DNA from: an uncultured Succinivibrio sp. | GTDB lineage: Bacteria; Pseudomonadota; Gammaproteobacteria; Enterobacterales; Succinivibrionaceae | DNA: 64,000 nt | Direction: 5' to 3' | Assembly: GCA_934218695.1 (NCBI GenBank) | Contig: CAKQDA010000011.1 | Location: 6,922 to 70,921, forward strand | Shown here: positions 33,481-42,843 of the stretch, in pieces | Layout: every line of letters starts with the position of its first letter | How positions within the stretch are numbered: position 1 is the stretch's first letter | Notes under the pieces: generated by a model | Seen by the model: only the letters and a program-made list of their open reading frames with translations | Told to the model about the DNA's origin: nothing | Databases searched by the model: none | Position numbers and translations under genes: made by a program

Positions 33481-35073
33481 ATGAGCTGTTACTTAAATCC
33501 GTTATCAACAAGATATTCAAAGCTGATGAGATCAAAAGTGTTTGTTGATAAAACAGATATGCTTGAGATTTTAAATGAGAATATCGATACCGAAAACTGT
33601 TATTTCTGTTTAAGCAGACCACGCAGATTTGGAAAATCAGTAACCGCACAGATGATCTGCTCCTACTATGAAAGGGGAGAGGACAGTTCATCACAGTTTG
33701 ACAGTCTTAAAATAGCCTCAAGTCCTGACTACAGGAAACATCTGAATCAGTACAACGTCATCTTTATCAATATGACAGATGAGTTTGGAAGAATGTCGCA
33801 TGATGTTAAAGCAATGACGGAGTTTCTGACAAAGTCTATTGCAGGAGAGCTCTTAAAAGAATATCCAGACTGCAGTTTATCAGCACCGGAATATCTTGAT
33901 TTGTCATTACTGGATGTATATAACCATTCAAAAATTCCGTTTGTCATAGTAATAGACGAATGGGACTGCATCATGAGAGAGAAGAAGGAAGACAGAGAGA
34001 GTCTTAGGCTTTATCTTGAATGGTTGAAATCTCTCTTTAAAGATAAACCTTATATAGCACTTGCCTACATGACAGGAATTTTACCTGTCAAGAAGTATGG
34101 AACACAGAGTGCACTGAACATGTTTCAGGAGTTTTCAATGACAGAGCCTCTTAACATGGGGCAGTATATTGGATTTACAGAGAAAGAAGTAAAGGAAATC
34201 TGTAAACAGCACGATGCAGATTTCAGTATGATGAAACAGTGGTATGACGGATATTCTTTTACAGGAGGGCCTCATATCTACAATCCGAATTCTGTCGTAA
34301 AGGCAGCAACATATAAAAAGTTTTCAAGCTACTGGACCAGAACAGAGACCTTTGAAAGCCTGCAGAGTTACATAGACATGAACATGGAAGGCTTAAGAGA
34401 TGATATTGTAAGGCTGATGGCAGGAGAGGACATCACAGTGGATGTGTCAACCTTCAGCAATGATATGGTGACCTTCAACTCAAAGGATGATGTGTTAACT
34501 CTGCTGATTCATTTAGGCTATCTTGCAGTCAAAGGAACCACGAGTTTAGGCTATACAGTTCACATTCCAAATGAGGAGATAAAGCTTGAGTTTAAGACCT
34601 GCGTAAAGGATAACAGAAAGTATGCGGGAGTATATGATCTAATAAAAAAGGCCGATGAGCTTTTAAACGACATCTGGACATTAAACTGTGAGGCTGTGGC
34701 AAAAGTCTTTGATGAGGCACATCAGGATCATACCTCAATACTTACGTACAATGACGAGAACTCCCTTGCCTGTGTAATCTCACTGTCACTGCTGCTGAGT
34801 ACCTCAGACATCTATAACGTCATAAGAGAACTTCCTGCAGGAAAAGGTTTTGCAGATCTGGTATATCTGCCAAAACAGGGGGTTAACAGACCGGCACTGC
34901 TGATGGAGTTAAAGTACGATAAAACAGCTCAGTCAGCAATAAGTCAGATAAAAGAGAAGAATTACACACAGTTCTTCAGGGACTACAGAGGAGAGGTTTT
35001 ACTTGTAGGTATTAACTACGACAGGGAGAGTAAAACTCATCAGTGTATTATTGAAAAGATGACTGCTCTCTGA
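33481..35073 (+). CDS. AAA-ATPase-like / PD-(D/E)XK nuclease-superfamily protein
   Basis: A 530-residue member of the large AAA-ATPase_like (DUF1703-type) family common in gut anaerobes. The N-terminal ATPase has an atypical nucleotide loop SRPRRFGKS (45-53) in place of a standard Walker A and a Walker B-like FVIVIDEWD (Asp159). The C-terminal PD-(D/E)XK_9-type domain retains Asp459 in GFADLVYLP and Glu476-Leu-Lys478, so nuclease chemistry is possible. The biological role of the family is unknown. A truncated copy lies just upstream and a more decayed one near 5.8 kb. Confidence 0.85.
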   Translation: MSCYLNPLSTRYSKLMRSKVFVDKTDMLEILNENIDTENCYFCLSRPRRFGKSVTAQMICSYYERGEDSSSQFDSLKIASSPDYRKHLNQYNVIFINMTDEFGRMSHDVKAMTEFLTKSIAGELLKEYPDCSLSAPEYLDLSLLDVYNHSKIPFVIVIDEWDCIMREKKEDRESLRLYLEWLKSLFKDKPYIALAYMTGILPVKKYGTQSALNMFQEFSMTEPLNMGQYIGFTEKEVKEICKQHDADFSMMKQWYDGYSFTGGPHIYNPNSVVKAATYKKFSSYWTRTETFESLQSYIDMNMEGLRDDIVRLMAGEDITVDVSTFSNDMVTFNSKDDVLTLLIHLGYLAVKGTTSLGYTVHIPNEEIKLEFKTCVKDNRKYAGVYDLIKKADELLNDIWTLNCEAVAKVFDEAHQDHTSILTYNDENSLACVISLSLLLSTSDIYNVIRELPAGKGFADLVYLPKQGVNRPALLMELKYDKTAQSAISQIKEKNYTQFFRDYRGEVLLVGINYDRESKTHQCIIEKMTAL

Positions 35074-35100
35074 TCTTTATGAAATTTTCGTGTATTTCAT

Positions 35101-35130
35101 AATAAAAGCACACAAAAGTGTGCTTTTATT
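35101..35130. terminator. Bidirectional terminator
   Basis: AATAAAAGCACAC (35101-35113) and GTGTGCTTTTATT (35118-35130), a perfect 13-bp stem with an AAAA loop, between the AAA-ATPase gene and mrcA. Confidence 0.88.
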
Positions 35131-35180
35131 AACATCAGGGAGTGTTACTGCTTATGTTTTACAGTTGCAGTGACACAATT

Positions 35181-37658
35181 TTAGAAGATATTGTCAGAAC
35201 TGATGTCAGAGGTATCAACTTCTGTCTGACCTGAGTTATCCTCAGTAACCGCATCGGCTGAACCGTTTTCCTGGTTTTCATCTGCAGGAGTCTGCTCTCC
35301 TTCTTCTGAAATAGAGGTACCACCTGTGATACACCAGTCTGTAATGCCTGCATTTGTGCATTTGCCAAGTCCTTCAGGAACAGGCAGAGGTGCAGGATCT
35401 TTCCCTTCCTCTGTAATCTTTATAAATTTTGCCCAGATAGGAAGAGCAGAATAGGCTCCACCCTCAGGTCCCTGAGTTCTGGACCAACCAAGATCTCTGT
35501 CTGTATCAAATCCCATCCATGAAGTTGCGACAACATTGCCGTTAAAACCTGAGAACCAGGCATCATGAACATTGTTGGTAGTGCCGGTCTTACCGTGCAG
35601 GTCAGTTCTGCCTGTACTTGCAGATGCTCTGGAGCCTGTTCCCCAGTAAGGACCAGACAGTCCCTCTCCTCCGTAGATTACAGAGCGCATCATGTCTGCC
35701 ACGATATAGGCATTTTTATGTGACAGAACCTGAGTTGCCATATTGTCAGGAACGGTTGAACCATCCTCGTACTCAAGTTTGATCCCGTTTTTTACAATAT
35801 CAGGGGCCAAAGGATCTGCCACCTTTGGATTGTACTGGTAAACAATGCCACCATTTTTAACAATTTTTGAAACAAGGTAAGGTTCGATCTTGTAACCACC
35901 GTTTGCAAAGGTTGCATATCCTGTAACCAGATCAAGCGGAGTTACTTCAACAGAGCCTAAAGCCATAGCTTCAACCTGCTGTGATCTTGGAACATTAAGA
36001 CCAAATTTTTCGACATGTTCAACCACATTATGAACACCAATCTGGCGGATAAGTCTTATAGATACCACATTCTTTGAGCGGGCAAGACCTTCACGCAGTG
36101 ACATTGGGCCGTCATAACGGTTAGGAGAATTCTTAGGTTCCCACCAGGTGCGTGAACCAGGATCCCAGGTTCTTATTGGTTCATCCTGGAAGATTGAGTT
36201 GATGTTGATCCCTTTGGCAACAGCAGCTGAATACAGGAACGGTTTGAAATTTGAACCTGTCTGACGGGTTGACTGAGTGGTTCTGTCAAATTTGCTTTTG
36301 GCAAAGTCATAGCCGCCAACCATGGCAACAATAGCACCGTTGTACTGATTCAGAGCCACTATTGAAGCTTCAACTTCAGGCACCTGTGCCAGTTCAGCCT
36401 CATTTTTATCATTGATGCTGTAGAAGATAAGATCTCCTGTTTTGGCCACATCAGAAACCTTTTTAGGTGTAGGACCCTGTCTTTTGTCACTGATGAAAGG
36501 GGCTGCCCATTTTAAGTTCTGATAGCTGATGGTGATGTTCTGTCCCTTTCTTCCGTATGCCTGTAAAAGGCCTGCCCTGTCATCAAGAGCAGTTACCACG
36601 GCAGGGTGAATGTAGTGATAAATATCTTTAGAGTAAAGGTATTTATCAAGATCAAACTTATCGTTGTCAGCTTTTTTGGAACTGATGTTTTCCACAGAAC
36701 CTCTGTAGCCGTGACGTTTGTCATAGTCGTTTACAGCTCTGAATACCGCCTCGTGGGCTGCTTCCTGATCTTTTGAAAGAACTGTAGTGTAGATTTCGAT
36801 ACCGTCTGTATAGGCAGAAGGTCCGAATCTGTCTATTGCCAGCTGTCTTGCCTTTTCTGCCACATATGGTGCGTAGGCCTCAAGCTTGCTTGCGTGGAAT
36901 TCTGCTTTGTAAGGCTCTGCATCAGCTTTTTTGTATTCATCCTCTGTAATGAATCCTAAAGAATACATTCTGTCCAGTACAAGATGACGGCGGTCTCTTG
37001 ATTTTTCAGGATTTGAAATCGGGTTTAGCGATGACGGTGCTTTTGGAAGACCAGCTATGGTGGCCATCTGACCTAAGCTTAATTCATCAAGGTTTTTTCC
37101 GTAATAGGTCTGAGCGGCAGCGGCCACCCCATAGGAGCGGTGACCTAATGCAATTTTGTTGAGGTAAAGCTCAAAGATTTCGTCTTTGGTCAGAACCTGT
37201 TCAATTCTCAGAGAGATAAAAACCTCTTTAATTTTTCTTTTCAGGGTTTTCTCTCTGGTTAAAAAGAAGTTTCTTGCCACCTGCTGAGTGATGGTACTGG
37301 CTCCCTGCTTTGCAGATGCGGATGTTGCAGCCACAATTGCAGCACGGACGATTCCTATAGGATCAATACCGCTGTGATCATAAAAACGCGTATCCTCAAT
37401 TGCCAGAAAAGCCTGTCTCATCTTTAAGGGGATCCTGTCAAGGGCGACAGGAATTCTCTTGCTTTCACCAAACTCACCGATAAGTTTGTTGTCTGCAGAG
37501 TAAATTTTCATAGGAGTTTCAAAGGTAACTTCCTTTAACTGTTCCACATCCGGAAGATCACCTAAGGTCTGATAGTACAGAGCGGCTCCGGCCACACCTG
37601 ACACTCCCGTACCAAAAAGAGCTGCCCAGAAGGCAAATTTAACGTATTTAAAAAGCAC
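35181..37658 (-). CDS. mrcA: Penicillin-binding protein 1A
   Basis: Bifunctional class A PBP that polymerises and cross-links peptidoglycan at the inner membrane. After a membrane anchor (about residues 5-27) comes the glycosyltransferase domain with EDTRFYDHSGID and the STITQQVARNF motif, an OB-like insert, and the transpeptidase with SxxK Ser in TGSNFKPF and the HGKTGTT motif. The tail is Asp/Glu/Ser-rich. The frame is open to 37757, but GTG 37658, with TTGAGG 6 bases upstream, gives the usual short cytoplasmic start (VLFKYVKFAFWAA). mrcA lies divergent from aroK, the standard gammaproteobacterial order. Confidence 0.94.
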   Translation of the reverse strand: MLFKYVKFAFWAALFGTGVSGVAGAALYYQTLGDLPDVEQLKEVTFETPMKIYSADNKLIGEFGESKRIPVALDRIPLKMRQAFLAIEDTRFYDHSGIDPIGIVRAAIVAATSASAKQGASTITQQVARNFFLTREKTLKRKIKEVFISLRIEQVLTKDEIFELYLNKIALGHRSYGVAAAAQTYYGKNLDELSLGQMATIAGLPKAPSSLNPISNPEKSRDRRHLVLDRMYSLGFITEDEYKKADAEPYKAEFHASKLEAYAPYVAEKARQLAIDRFGPSAYTDGIEIYTTVLSKDQEAAHEAVFRAVNDYDKRHGYRGSVENISSKKADNDKFDLDKYLYSKDIYHYIHPAVVTALDDRAGLLQAYGRKGQNITISYQNLKWAAPFISDKRQGPTPKKVSDVAKTGDLIFYSINDKNEAELAQVPEVEASIVALNQYNGAIVAMVGGYDFAKSKFDRTTQSTRQTGSNFKPFLYSAAVAKGININSIFQDEPIRTWDPGSRTWWEPKNSPNRYDGPMSLREGLARSKNVVSIRLIRQIGVHNVVEHVEKFGLNVPRSQQVEAMALGSVEVTPLDLVTGYATFANGGYKIEPYLVSKIVKNGGIVYQYNPKVADPLAPDIVKNGIKLEYEDGSTVPDNMATQVLSHKNAYIVADMMRSVIYGGEGLSGPYWGTGSRASASTGRTDLHGKTGTTNNVHDAWFSGFNGNVVATSWMGFDTDRDLGWSRTQGPEGGAYSALPIWAKFIKITEEGKDPAPLPVPEGLGKCTNAGITDWCITGGTSISEEGEQTPADENQENGSADAVTEDNSGQTEVDTSDISSDNIF

Positions 37659-37882
37659 AAAAAGCCTCAATTCAAAAAACTGATGGCTCATTTTATCAAA
37701 ATTTAGCCAAAATGGCTCTAAATGACCTTTTTTATAAAAGCCAGAAGACAGTCGCAATACTCAGTAAATAAAGCTGCCTGGAAATTCTTTTTTAAATCGG
37801 ATGTAAAAAGTGTTTTCTCATGTACAGCAAAACGCAAAAATGAGTTAAAATTCATTCAAATAAATTAAAAAACGGAAAGCAG

Positions 37883-38416
37883 ATGACCCTAGAATGTAAA
37901 GACAGACTTTTTCTTGTAGGACCCATGGGATCAGGAAAGAGCAGCATCGGTAAATCACTTGCTCTGGTGACAGAAAGGCCTTTTCTGGATATAGACGAGG
38001 AAATTGTTAAGTATGCAGGAAAGAGTATTCCTGCTATTTTTGAGGACGACGGTGAGACAGAGTTTCGAAATATTGAAACAGAGGTCTTAAAACGCTGCCT
38101 TAAGGTAGACGCTGTTATTGCCACCGGAGGTGGAGTGATAGGCAGGGATGAAAACCGCAGGCTCCTTAAGGAAAACGGACTTGTAGTGTACCTTATGGCA
38201 GATGTTGATTCTCAGTATTTAAGAACTTTAAGGGACAATAACCGTCCAATGATTGCTGTTGATGACAGACGCAGAAGACTTGAGGACATTTTTAAGGTAA
38301 GAGATCCTCTTTACAGAGAAGTCTGTGACTTTACTGTAGATTCAAGTCACCACAATGTGCATGACTGTGTGGAACAGATTAAGGCAAAACTGAAGGAACT
38401 GACATGGAAACTATAA
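37883..38416 (+). CDS. aroK: Shikimate kinase
   Basis: Phosphorylates shikimate at the 3-OH in the chorismate pathway. The 177-residue protein has Walker A GPMGSGKSSIG near residues 13-23, the shikimate-binding DIDEEIV and FRNIETE segments, the GGG motif ATGGGVIGR, and the adenine/lid region with NNRPMI. The aroB start lies 13 bases inside its end, so the two are translationally coupled. First gene of aroK-aroB-damX-rpe-gph. Confidence 0.96.
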   Translation: MTLECKDRLFLVGPMGSGKSSIGKSLALVTERPFLDIDEEIVKYAGKSIPAIFEDDGETEFRNIETEVLKRCLKVDAVIATGGGVIGRDENRRLLKENGLVVYLMADVDSQYLRTLRDNNRPMIAVDDRRRRLEDIFKVRDPLYREVCDFTVDSSHHNVHDCVEQIKAKLKELTWKL

Positions 38417-39489
38417 CAGTAGGTTTAGGCCAGAGATCATATCCGATTTACATCGGAACTGACCTGAATTATGGCGAGCTTATAAGAGAGGCTCTGCCAA
38501 AGGTTACAGATGTAATGGTGGTTACCAATACCACTGTAGGTCCGCTGTATTTTGAGGAACTCAAAGCTAAGCTTGAAGAGCATGATTTCAGTGTCAGTCA
38601 GTGTGTTCTCAAAGATGGAGAGGCATATAAGACTGTAGACTCATGGTGGCAGATTTTAACTGCACTTATGGAAAAGGATTTCGGCCGTGACGGAGCTGTT
38701 ATCGCTTTAGGTGGCGGTGTCGTCGGTGATATGGCAGGCTTTGCCGCCTCTGCCTATCAGAGAGGCATTCCTTTTGTGCAGATCCCTACCACACTGCTTG
38801 CAATGGTTGATTCATCTGTTGGAGGCAAGACTGCCATCAATCACCCTCTTGGCAAGAATATGATAGGAGCCTTCTATCAGCCAAAAGCAGTAATTGCCGA
38901 TCTGGACTGTCTGAAAACACTGCCAGAGAGTGAGCTGACAGCAGGTCTTGGCGAAGTGGTAAAGACAGGTATCATCTATGATGAGAAATTCTTTACATAC
39001 TTAAGAGATCATGTTTCAAAGGTATTCACCTATGATCTGGACACACTCTCTCACATAGTAAAACGCTGCTGTGAGATTAAGGCATCAGTTGTGTCACAGG
39101 ATGAAAAGGAACATGGTCTGAGGGCAATTTTAAATTACGGTCATACCTTTGGTCATGCCATTGAAGCCTATCTCGGATTTGGCACCTGGTTGCACGGTGA
39201 GGCTGTAGGTCTTGGCATGGTGATAGCATCAGCTCTGGCTTTGGACAGAAAACTAATCACCAAAGCGGAATTTGATGATATGCTCGAACTCTGTCAGAGA
39301 GCAAAACTGCCAACAGTGATTCCTGAGAAGATGACAGGTGATGATTTTATCGAGCACATGCGCCATGACAAGAAAGTCCGTCATGGAGTGATACGCTATG
39401 TACTGCCGGTACGTATTGGAGAAGTCAGGATCTTCTCAGATGTATCTGACGACGAGGTAAGAACTCTGATCGCGAGAATGAAGGCATAG
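38404..39489 (+). CDS. aroB: 3-dehydroquinate synthase
   Basis: NAD- and divalent-metal-dependent enzyme that cyclises DAHP to 3-dehydroquinate. The 361-residue protein shows the NAD-binding GGGVVGDMAGFAAS, the PTTLLAMVDSSVGGKTAIN signature, and metal ligands in LGEVVK and the NYGHTFGHAIE segment. It overlaps aroK by 13 bases and ends 1 base before the damX start. Confidence 0.97.
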   Translation: METITVGLGQRSYPIYIGTDLNYGELIREALPKVTDVMVVTNTTVGPLYFEELKAKLEEHDFSVSQCVLKDGEAYKTVDSWWQILTALMEKDFGRDGAVIALGGGVVGDMAGFAASAYQRGIPFVQIPTTLLAMVDSSVGGKTAINHPLGKNMIGAFYQPKAVIADLDCLKTLPESELTAGLGEVVKTGIIYDEKFFTYLRDHVSKVFTYDLDTLSHIVKRCCEIKASVVSQDEKEHGLRAILNYGHTFGHAIEAYLGFGTWLHGEAVGLGMVIASALALDRKLITKAEFDDMLELCQRAKLPTVIPEKMTGDDFIEHMRHDKKVRHGVIRYVLPVRIGEVRIFSDVSDDEVRTLIARMKA

Positions 39490-39490
39490 T

Positions 39491-41398
39491 ATGCATCATC
39501 AGGGATTTTCTGTTCCAAAGTCATTGCTAGATTGTGCCTCCCGTATACATGACATGTTCCTGTACGGAGAGAACTTTGTCATGCTCTCAGGTGACTCCGG
39601 ATCCGGAAGAACCAGCCTGTGTGAGCAGGTGGTTAATGAACTTGAGAGCAAGCTTGTACCTGTATTTATCCCCTGTCAGGATGAACTGACCCGTGAGCAG
39701 CTGCGTCAGCTGTTTCTGCAGCAGATTGCTCCTAATGAAAAGTGGGATGATACAGAACCGCTCCATCAGAGTTTTGAGAAACTCTCCATTCCAGTAAGAC
39801 AGCGCTTTTTAGTGGTTGTTGATGATGCTGACAGCGCCATAGGCTCATTCTTTGATGAACTTATTTCCCTGTACGAGCATAATCTTGGAAAAAACAGATT
39901 CTCTTTTCTGATAACAGGTCATCCTCTGTGGGTACAGACCAAAATAGCTGAAAAGAACAGCGACAGACTGTCAATTGAAGAAATTAATGTCCCTGCAATT
40001 ACCATCGATGAGGCAAATGCCTTATGTGAACAGATGTTTGTATTTGCACGGTTAGACAGGGTTTATAAAACGATTCTGCCAAAATTACCTCACGCACTTG
40101 CTTCATGTGAGGGTAATATCGGCAGAGTTATTAAATTAACGGAGACTCTTATGAATGATCCTATTCAGGTAAAAGACGACAAGATATCACAGCCACAGGT
40201 TTCAGCAGAGGCAAAGACGGTTAAAGGTCAAAAGAAAAAACACAGCTCAGTTGCAGTTTTCATTTCAGTGATCTGCATTGTCATTGTGCTGGCCTGTCTT
40301 GTACCAGTATTTTTAGGATCAGATATCCTTGACGGTATTTTTAGCAAGTCATCTGAGCCGAAAACTGAGACTTCACAGACGGTGGAGTCTGTACAGAGAG
40401 GAACTGAGAACAGTTCAGCAGGAGTGAACAGTTCAACTGCAATAGATGATCCTCTGTCAGTATCAGCCGGTGCCGTAAGTGATATCAATGCAAAAGGTCC
40501 TAAGGGGGATGCTTCAAATGCTGTAAATGACGATGGCGGACTTCTGCCTGATGTCAGTGGCGGTATTGAGGCAGAGACAACTGATGCAAAGACCAAGAAG
40601 TCTGTAACCTTAGATGGTAGCACTCTTGATGAGATTGAAAAGAAAGAGGCTGATGACAAATCAGGCAGTCCCAGGCAAGGATTGGCAGGATCTGTAAAAA
40701 ATAGTGCCGACAGGGCATCTGATACTGTTGCAGATGACAGTGTAACATCTGCTGATAAATCAAATGGCTCAAAGGCAGACAACGCCTCAAATGAGCCTGA
40801 GACTTTAAGCCGTGAGGACAATGTCCTTTTCAGGGATAAAATTGCAAAAGAGGATGCAGCCCAGAAGGCAATAGAAGAGAACAAAGCAATAGAAGAGAAG
40901 AAAGCTTTAGAACAGAAGGCTCTAAAGGAAGCTGAACTCAAGAAGAAAGCTGATGTTCTGGCTCTGAAGGATGAACAGTCAAAGTCAGAAAAAGACAGTG
41001 CCAGGGGGCAGAGTAAAACTGCAAAGACTGATACCGGTAAAACAGCCTCTGCAAAAAAAGCTGCCAGAAAAGGGTATTCACATGCCCGCCCTAGAAGCGC
41101 TCCAGTTCCAGGTGCAAGTGATGAACTTTTAAAAAAGAATCCGCGTCACTATACTCTGCAGGTGCTGGCAGGGCGCAACAGAGCTCCGCTGTTACAGGCA
41201 GCTGACTATGTCGAGGGCAGATACTGGATTTACACCACTTTACGCAATGGTGTTCCATGGCATGTCCTGATCATGGGAGATTTTTTAACCGCTAAAGAGG
41301 CTGTTTCAAGAGCTGCTATTCTGCCGGGCTTTTTAAGAGCACACGGCTCATTTGCAAAATCTTTTGAAAAAGTCCAGTCTGAAATGAGAATGCAATAA
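39491..41398 (+). CDS. damX: DamX-like cell-division protein with SPOR domain
   Basis: DamX is an inner-membrane septal protein that binds denuded glycan through a SPOR domain. The 635-residue protein has an N-terminal AAA-type ATPase region (about residues 20-215; SGDSGSGRTSLCEQV, LVVVDDADS), one membrane helix (about 252-275; VAVFISVICIVIVLACLVPV), a long Ser/Asp/Lys-rich periplasmic linker including a charged coiled-coil-like stretch, and a C-terminal SPOR domain (about 550-630; HYTLQVLAGRNR). The stop abuts the rpe GTG. In E. coli dam lies next in this operon; here it is absent. Confidence 0.9.
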   Translation: MHHQGFSVPKSLLDCASRIHDMFLYGENFVMLSGDSGSGRTSLCEQVVNELESKLVPVFIPCQDELTREQLRQLFLQQIAPNEKWDDTEPLHQSFEKLSIPVRQRFLVVVDDADSAIGSFFDELISLYEHNLGKNRFSFLITGHPLWVQTKIAEKNSDRLSIEEINVPAITIDEANALCEQMFVFARLDRVYKTILPKLPHALASCEGNIGRVIKLTETLMNDPIQVKDDKISQPQVSAEAKTVKGQKKKHSSVAVFISVICIVIVLACLVPVFLGSDILDGIFSKSSEPKTETSQTVESVQRGTENSSAGVNSSTAIDDPLSVSAGAVSDINAKGPKGDASNAVNDDGGLLPDVSGGIEAETTDAKTKKSVTLDGSTLDEIEKKEADDKSGSPRQGLAGSVKNSADRASDTVADDSVTSADKSNGSKADNASNEPETLSREDNVLFRDKIAKEDAAQKAIEENKAIEEKKALEQKALKEAELKKKADVLALKDEQSKSEKDSARGQSKTAKTDTGKTASAKKAARKGYSHARPRSAPVPGASDELLKKNPRHYTLQVLAGRNRAPLLQAADYVEGRYWIYTTLRNGVPWHVLIMGDFLTAKEAVSRAAILPGFLRAHGSFAKSFEKVQSEMRMQ

Positions 41399-42073
41399 GT
41401 GAACACAAAGAAATTTTTAATCGCAGGTTCAATCCTGTCAGCTGATCTTTTAAATCTTGAGAAAGACGTTAGAGAAGCTCTTGATGAAGGTGTGGATGTA
41501 ATTCATTTTGATGTGATGGATTATCACTTTGTACCTAATATGACCTTTGGTCCGGCCTTTTTAAAGGCCATGAGAAAGAAGTTCCCTGATGCGGTGTTTG
41601 ACGTGCATCTGATGGTCTCACCTGTAACTGAAAATATTATTGATGACTATGCGTCAGCCGGTGCTGACTGGATCTCTTTCCATCCTGAAGCCTGCATTCA
41701 TACTGAAAGAATGCTGACTTACATCAGAGAAAAGGGCGTAAAGGCAGGTCTTGCCTTAAATCCTGCCACTCCTCCTCAGATGTTAAGATATCTTTGGGAG
41801 AAACTGGACTTTGTTCTTATTATGACTGTAAACCCAGGATTTGGCGGACAGAAGACAATCAAAGCCACACTGACCAAGGTAGCCGATGTCAGGAAGATGG
41901 CAAAGGATGACGGCTGTGACATCAGCATCGAGGTTGACGGTGGTGTAAAGGACAGCAATATCGCGCAGATCGCATCTTTTGGTGCCGATATTTTTGTTGT
42001 AGGCTCGGCTTTCTTTGGTGCATCTGACAAAAAACAGGCATTAAGTGCATTGCATAAGGCCCTTGAAAACTAA
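41399..42073 (+). CDS. rpe: Ribulose-phosphate 3-epimerase
   Basis: Interconverts ribulose-5-phosphate and xylulose-5-phosphate in the pentose phosphate pathway. The 224-residue TIM barrel shows the family blocks IAGSILSADLLNLEKDV, VIHFDVMDYHFVPNMTFGP, DVHLMV, MTVNPGFGGQ and IEVDGGV; catalytic Asp residues lie in the second and last. The start is a GTG immediately after the damX stop, with only a weak Shine-Dalgarno, so translation is probably coupled. Its stop overlaps the gph ATG by one base. Confidence 0.97.
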   Translation: MNTKKFLIAGSILSADLLNLEKDVREALDEGVDVIHFDVMDYHFVPNMTFGPAFLKAMRKKFPDAVFDVHLMVSPVTENIIDDYASAGADWISFHPEACIHTERMLTYIREKGVKAGLALNPATPPQMLRYLWEKLDFVLIMTVNPGFGGQKTIKATLTKVADVRKMAKDDGCDISIEVDGGVKDSNIAQIASFGADIFVVGSAFFGASDKKQALSALHKALEN

Positions 42074-42768
42074 TGCCAAAGCTAGATAAACTGCCTTGCG
42101 CACTTCTGTTTGATCTTGACGGAACACTTGCCAACACAATCCCGCAGCTGGCAATAGCAGCGTCAAAAAGTGCTGTTGCCATAGGTCTTACTCCTCCTTC
42201 AGTGGAAACTACCAAAGGATTTGTCGGCAATGGCGTGAATATGCTTTTAGCCCGTGTGATAGCAGGCCGCTTTGATGTGGAGCTAAAGGATGTTGATGCC
42301 TCACTGTTAAAGAGAGCGAGAGAAGTCTTTAATGAGGAATATACAAAAGGTCTCTGCCGTGACTACAACCTCTATGAAGGGGTAAAGGAAGGTCTTGAGT
42401 ACTTCAAACAGCGTGGAATAAAACTTGCTGTTGTAACCAACAAACCTCAGATGTTTGCATTGCCTCTTTTAGGCTATATGGGCATTAAAGACTGTTTTGA
42501 CTTTATATTAGGCGGTGAGGTTATTCCTGAGCGTAAACCAGATCCAAGACCTCTTGACTATGTGCTCGACAGGTTACACGTGGACAGAAAGGACGCTGTG
42601 ATGGTGGGCGATTCAAACAATGATATAGAAGCTGGCAACAGGGCGGGGATGACCACGGTCTTCTTTACCTACGGCTATAACAGAATGGCTCCTGAAGAAT
42701 TAAACTATGATTACAGTTTTGATTCCTTTTCTGAGCTTACCTCTTTAATCAGAAGCTTTCCAGATTAA
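42073..42768 (+). CDS. gph: Phosphoglycolate phosphatase
   Basis: HAD-superfamily phosphatase that removes 2-phosphoglycolate formed during DNA repair. The 231-residue protein has the nucleophile motif LFDLDGTLANT near residues 13-23, motif II VVTNKP, a conserved Lys in ERKPDPRPL, and motif IV MVGDSNNDIEAG. It overlaps rpe by one base. It is the last gene of the cluster; trpS, which often follows, is absent. Confidence 0.94.
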   Translation: MPKLDKLPCALLFDLDGTLANTIPQLAIAASKSAVAIGLTPPSVETTKGFVGNGVNMLLARVIAGRFDVELKDVDASLLKRAREVFNEEYTKGLCRDYNLYEGVKEGLEYFKQRGIKLAVVTNKPQMFALPLLGYMGIKDCFDFILGGEVIPERKPDPRPLDYVLDRLHVDRKDAVMVGDSNNDIEAGNRAGMTTVFFTYGYNRMAPEELNYDYSFDSFSELTSLIRSFPD

Positions 42769-42779
42769 GCCTTATAAAA

Positions 42780-42815
42780 ACAGAACCCGTACGAATATCC
42801 GTACAGGTTCTGATT
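42780..42815. terminator. Terminator between gph and pyrC
   Basis: CAGAACC..GTAC / GTAC..GGTTCTG stem (42781-42812) between convergent genes, with A-rich and weak T-rich flanks. Confidence 0.75.
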
Positions 42816-42843
42816 AAGATCCTCTATACCAGTCAAACTAAAG

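Noticed and set aside
40228..40941. A 237-residue minus-strand frame inside damX
   Set aside because: It is the antisense of the Ser/Asp/Lys-rich linker of damX; its composition is the mirror of that low-complexity region.
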